A stretch of 44,731 nt of DNA from Azoarcus taiwanensis (GTDB lineage Bacteria > Pseudomonadota > Gammaproteobacteria > Burkholderiales > Rhodocyclaceae): positions 1 to 44,731 of the forward strand of contig NZ_WTVM01000016.1 in NCBI RefSeq assembly GCF_012910885.1, in the 5' to 3' direction. This document shows positions 43,033 through 44,731 of the stretch, piece after piece. Below the pieces are notes generated by a model. It searched no databases and was not told where the DNA came from. It worked only from the letters and a program-made list of their open reading frames with translations. Position 1 is the stretch's first letter. Each line of letters starts with the position of its first letter. A program made the translations under genes and the position numbers.

Positions 43033-44439
43033 ATGGCTTCCTCTCCTCGTAGCAATCGACCGCCCCCTTTCGACAGTGAAGTCGCAGCGATCCGCTTGCC
43101 GCCGCATTCCATCGAGGCGGAACAGTCGCTGATTGGCGGCATCTTGCTGGACAACGCAGCCTGGGAGCGTATTGCCGACCTGGTTGGCGATGCCGATTTC
43201 TACCGGGATGACCATCGCCGGATCTACCAGCACATCGCGCGGCTGATCGATGCCGGCAAACCGGCCGATGTCGTAACCGTCTTCGAGTCGCTTGAAAAGC
43301 ATAATGAAGCCGAGCAGGCCGGCGGTCTCGCGTATCTTGCCGAGATTGCCAACAGCACGCCCTCGGCGGCCAACATCCGCCGTTATGCCGAGATCGTTCG
43401 TGAGCGGGCGATTCTAAGAAAGATGGTCGCCGTCGGTGACGAGATCGCAGCCAGCGCACTCAATCCTTCCGGGCGGGATGCCAAGGCCTTGCTCGACGAG
43501 GCCGAGGCCAGGGTTTTCGAAATTGCCGAGGCCGGGGCGCGCCATGCGAGCGGCTTCGTGTCCATTCAGCCCATCCTTAAGCAGGTAGTCGATCGCGTCC
43601 AGGAGCTGTACGACCGCGACAACCCGCATGACGTGACCGGCGTGCCGACCGGCTTGGTCGATCTCGACGAGAAGACCTCAGGGCTTCAGCCTTCAGACAT
43701 GATCATCCTCGCGGGTCGTCCTGCCATGGGCAAGACCACGCTCGCGCTGAACATCGCCGAACATGTCGCCGTTGATTGCCGCCTGCCGGTCGCGATCTTC
43801 TCGATGGAAATGCCAGGCACTCAGCTGGCGATGCGTTTCATCTCCTCGCTCGGTCGTATCGATCAGCAGAAGCTGAGAACCGGGCGACTGGGAGATGAGG
43901 ACTGGCAGCGCCTTACCGCGGCGATGGGTAAGCTCTACGACGCGCCGCTGTTCATCGACGAGACGCCTGGTCTGAACCCCATCGACCTTCGCGCTCGCGC
44001 TCGGCGGCTATCGCGCCAGTGCGGGAAGCTCGGGCTCATCGTTATCGACTACCTGCAGCTGATGACCAGCAGCCGTGAGGGCGACAACCGGGCATCCGAG
44101 CTCTCCGAGATTTCGCGCTCGGTCAAGTCGCTGGCCAAGGAGCTGCATGTGCCGATCATCGCCCTGTCCCAGCTCAACCGGAGCCTCGAGCAGCGCCCGA
44201 ACAAGCGCCCGGTGATGTCCGACCTGCGAGAGTCCGGCGCCATTGAACAGGACGCGGACATCATCATGTTCATCTATCGGGATGAGGTCTACAACCCGGA
44301 TTCGCCCGACAAGGGTTCGGCTGAACTCATCATCGGCAAGCATCGTAATGGCCCCACCGGCATGGTCCGCATGACCTTCATCGGCGAGTGCACCCGTTTC
44401 GAGAACTTCGCCGCAGGCGGTTTCGGTCAGCCTTATTGA
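43033..44439 (+). CDS. dnaB: Replicative DNA helicase DnaB
   Basis: DnaB is the hexameric 5'-3' helicase that unwinds DNA at the fork. The 468-residue product has the N-terminal collar domain (about 20-125, HSIEAEQSLIGGIL), a linker, and the RecA-like C-terminal domain with Walker A GRPAMGKT (228-235), VIDYLQLM (Walker B), the QLNRSLEQRP segment and the arginine-finger region SDLRESGAIEQDADIIMFIYR. There is no intein at the usual sites. It has its own 147-base upstream gap after the rplI terminator, so it is transcribed separately. Confidence 0.97.
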   Translation: MASSPRSNRPPPFDSEVAAIRLPPHSIEAEQSLIGGILLDNAAWERIADLVGDADFYRDDHRRIYQHIARLIDAGKPADVVTVFESLEKHNEAEQAGGLAYLAEIANSTPSAANIRRYAEIVRERAILRKMVAVGDEIAASALNPSGRDAKALLDEAEARVFEIAEAGARHASGFVSIQPILKQVVDRVQELYDRDNPHDVTGVPTGLVDLDEKTSGLQPSDMIILAGRPAMGKTTLALNIAEHVAVDCRLPVAIFSMEMPGTQLAMRFISSLGRIDQQKLRTGRLGDEDWQRLTAAMGKLYDAPLFIDETPGLNPIDLRARARRLSRQCGKLGLIVIDYLQLMTSSREGDNRASELSEISRSVKSLAKELHVPIIALSQLNRSLEQRPNKRPVMSDLRESGAIEQDADIIMFIYRDEVYNPDSPDKGSAELIIGKHRNGPTGMVRMTFIGECTRFENFAAGGFGQPY

Positions 44440-44511
44440 GTGGTCCTTCCGCTCGCCGAGCGCCTTGCGGTGAATCGAATCCAGCGCCAGGATGATTGCC
44501 GTCGATAGTTG

Positions 44512-44539
44512 TTGACGGTTTTTTGGTTCTGTTTATAAT
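44512..44539 (+). promoter_or_regulatory. rRNA promoter P1
   Basis: TTGACG (5/6), 16-bp T-rich spacer, and perfect TATAAT (44534-44539), followed by the GC-rich discriminator GCGCGG that is typical of stringently controlled promoters. Confidence 0.85.
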
Positions 44540-44629
44540 GCGCGGCTTGCTTCGGCGGCGGGTTGTTTTTGTGGCTGTCGGGGTTGGAGGGGGAAGTGAA
44601 GCGCGTTTGGATTTGAGTGCTTCTGGGGG

Positions 44630-44658
44630 TTGACGAGTTGTTTGGTCTTCTTCATAAT
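44630..44658 (+). promoter_or_regulatory. rRNA promoter P2
   Basis: TTGACG (44630-44635), a 17-bp spacer and CATAAT (44653-44658), about 119 bases downstream of P1, repeating the arrangement seen at rRNA operons. Confidence 0.8.
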
Positions 44659-44683
44659 TCCGCTTCTTCGCTGCTTGGTCAGC

Positions 44684-44731
44684 GGTTCTTTAAAAATTTG
44701 AACAACCGATAAGATGTGGGTGCTCGGTATT
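44684..44731 (+). ncRNA. 5' leader of rRNA precursor with boxA-like site
   Basis: GGTTCTTTAAAAA (44684-44696) resembles the boxA antitermination site, and the following AACCGATAAG...GTGGGTGCT pattern is the familiar betaproteobacterial pre-16S leader. Mature 16S sequence is not reached. Confidence 0.65.

Larger units (their letters stand above)
44440..44731 (+). other. Promoter and leader region of an rRNA operon
   Basis: From 44512 to the window end there are two strong promoters followed by a leader that looks like the start of a 16S-23S-5S operon. No protein ORF is supported. The 16S gene itself is beyond the edge. Confidence 0.75.

Noticed and set aside
43033-44439. Intein in DnaB
   Set aside because: The P-loop and other common insertion sites are continuous, and the length of 468 residues is normal.

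Overview
The window is GC-rich, densely coded chromosomal DNA that looks like a betaproteobacterium, most probably of the Rhodocyclales (Thauera/Azoarcus/Aromatoleum type). This rests on gene content and protein style: GTP-dependent PEP carboxykinase, MaeB-type malic enzyme, the rpsF-priB-rpsR-rplI-dnaB block and a betaproteobacterial-style rRNA leader. No database search was possible, so the genus is inference.

Layout. 1-2053 is an accessory strip: a HepT/MntA toxin-antitoxin pair (HepT cut by the window edge), a mazEF pair with an operator placed over its own promoter, and a twice-frameshifted Uma2-family gene. 2083-4253 holds a small membrane protein, AmpD and a lytic transglycosylase. 4254-10030 is a carbon-node block: an aminotransferase and pckG on the minus strand, divergent from maeB. 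Next come a patatin-like protein and a PbpG-like peptidase, then REP-type repeats. 12548-17231 is a lactate-utilisation (lut) locus: a divergent IclR regulator, lutA, lutB, a D-2-hydroxyacid dehydrogenase, and a lutC whose reading frame is broken at a run of seven C. A second REP pair closes it.

17596-30951 is the most distinctive part. Two complete but diverged group-2 Mrp (Pha/Mnh-type) Na+/H+ antiporter operons, each AB-C-D-E-F-G, lie in tandem and are separated by an RluF-like pseudouridine synthase with a long disordered N-terminus. The first copy has an in-frame amber codon at codon 60 of mnhD. The second carries two very short ORFs translationally coupled to mnhA and mnhF. Mrp complexes need all subunits, so the amber codon, if real, would leave only the second operon fully functional.

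31041-41297 contains glnS, a FluC/CrcB fluoride channel with a coupled short ORF in front, a HI0933/BaiN-type flavoprotein overlapping a deoxyinosine/uracil glycosylase, a DUF457 membrane hydrolase, a TetR regulator and the large helicase hrpA. 41432-44439 is the conserved rpsF-priB-rpsR-rplI ribosomal/primosomal operon with a strong terminator, then dnaB. The last 220 bases carry two tandem sigma-70 promoters and the leader of an rRNA operon whose 16S gene begins beyond the window.

Themes. Central carbon control (pckG/maeB plus lut) suits growth on organic acids, and the doubled Mrp suggests a sodium, pH or energetic demand. I did not find a clearly undescribed system. The best leads are the tandem Mrp arrangement with its amber codon and coupled mini-ORFs, the dehydrogenase embedded in the lut operon, and several homopolymer-linked frame breaks that could be real decay, switching, or assembly error.
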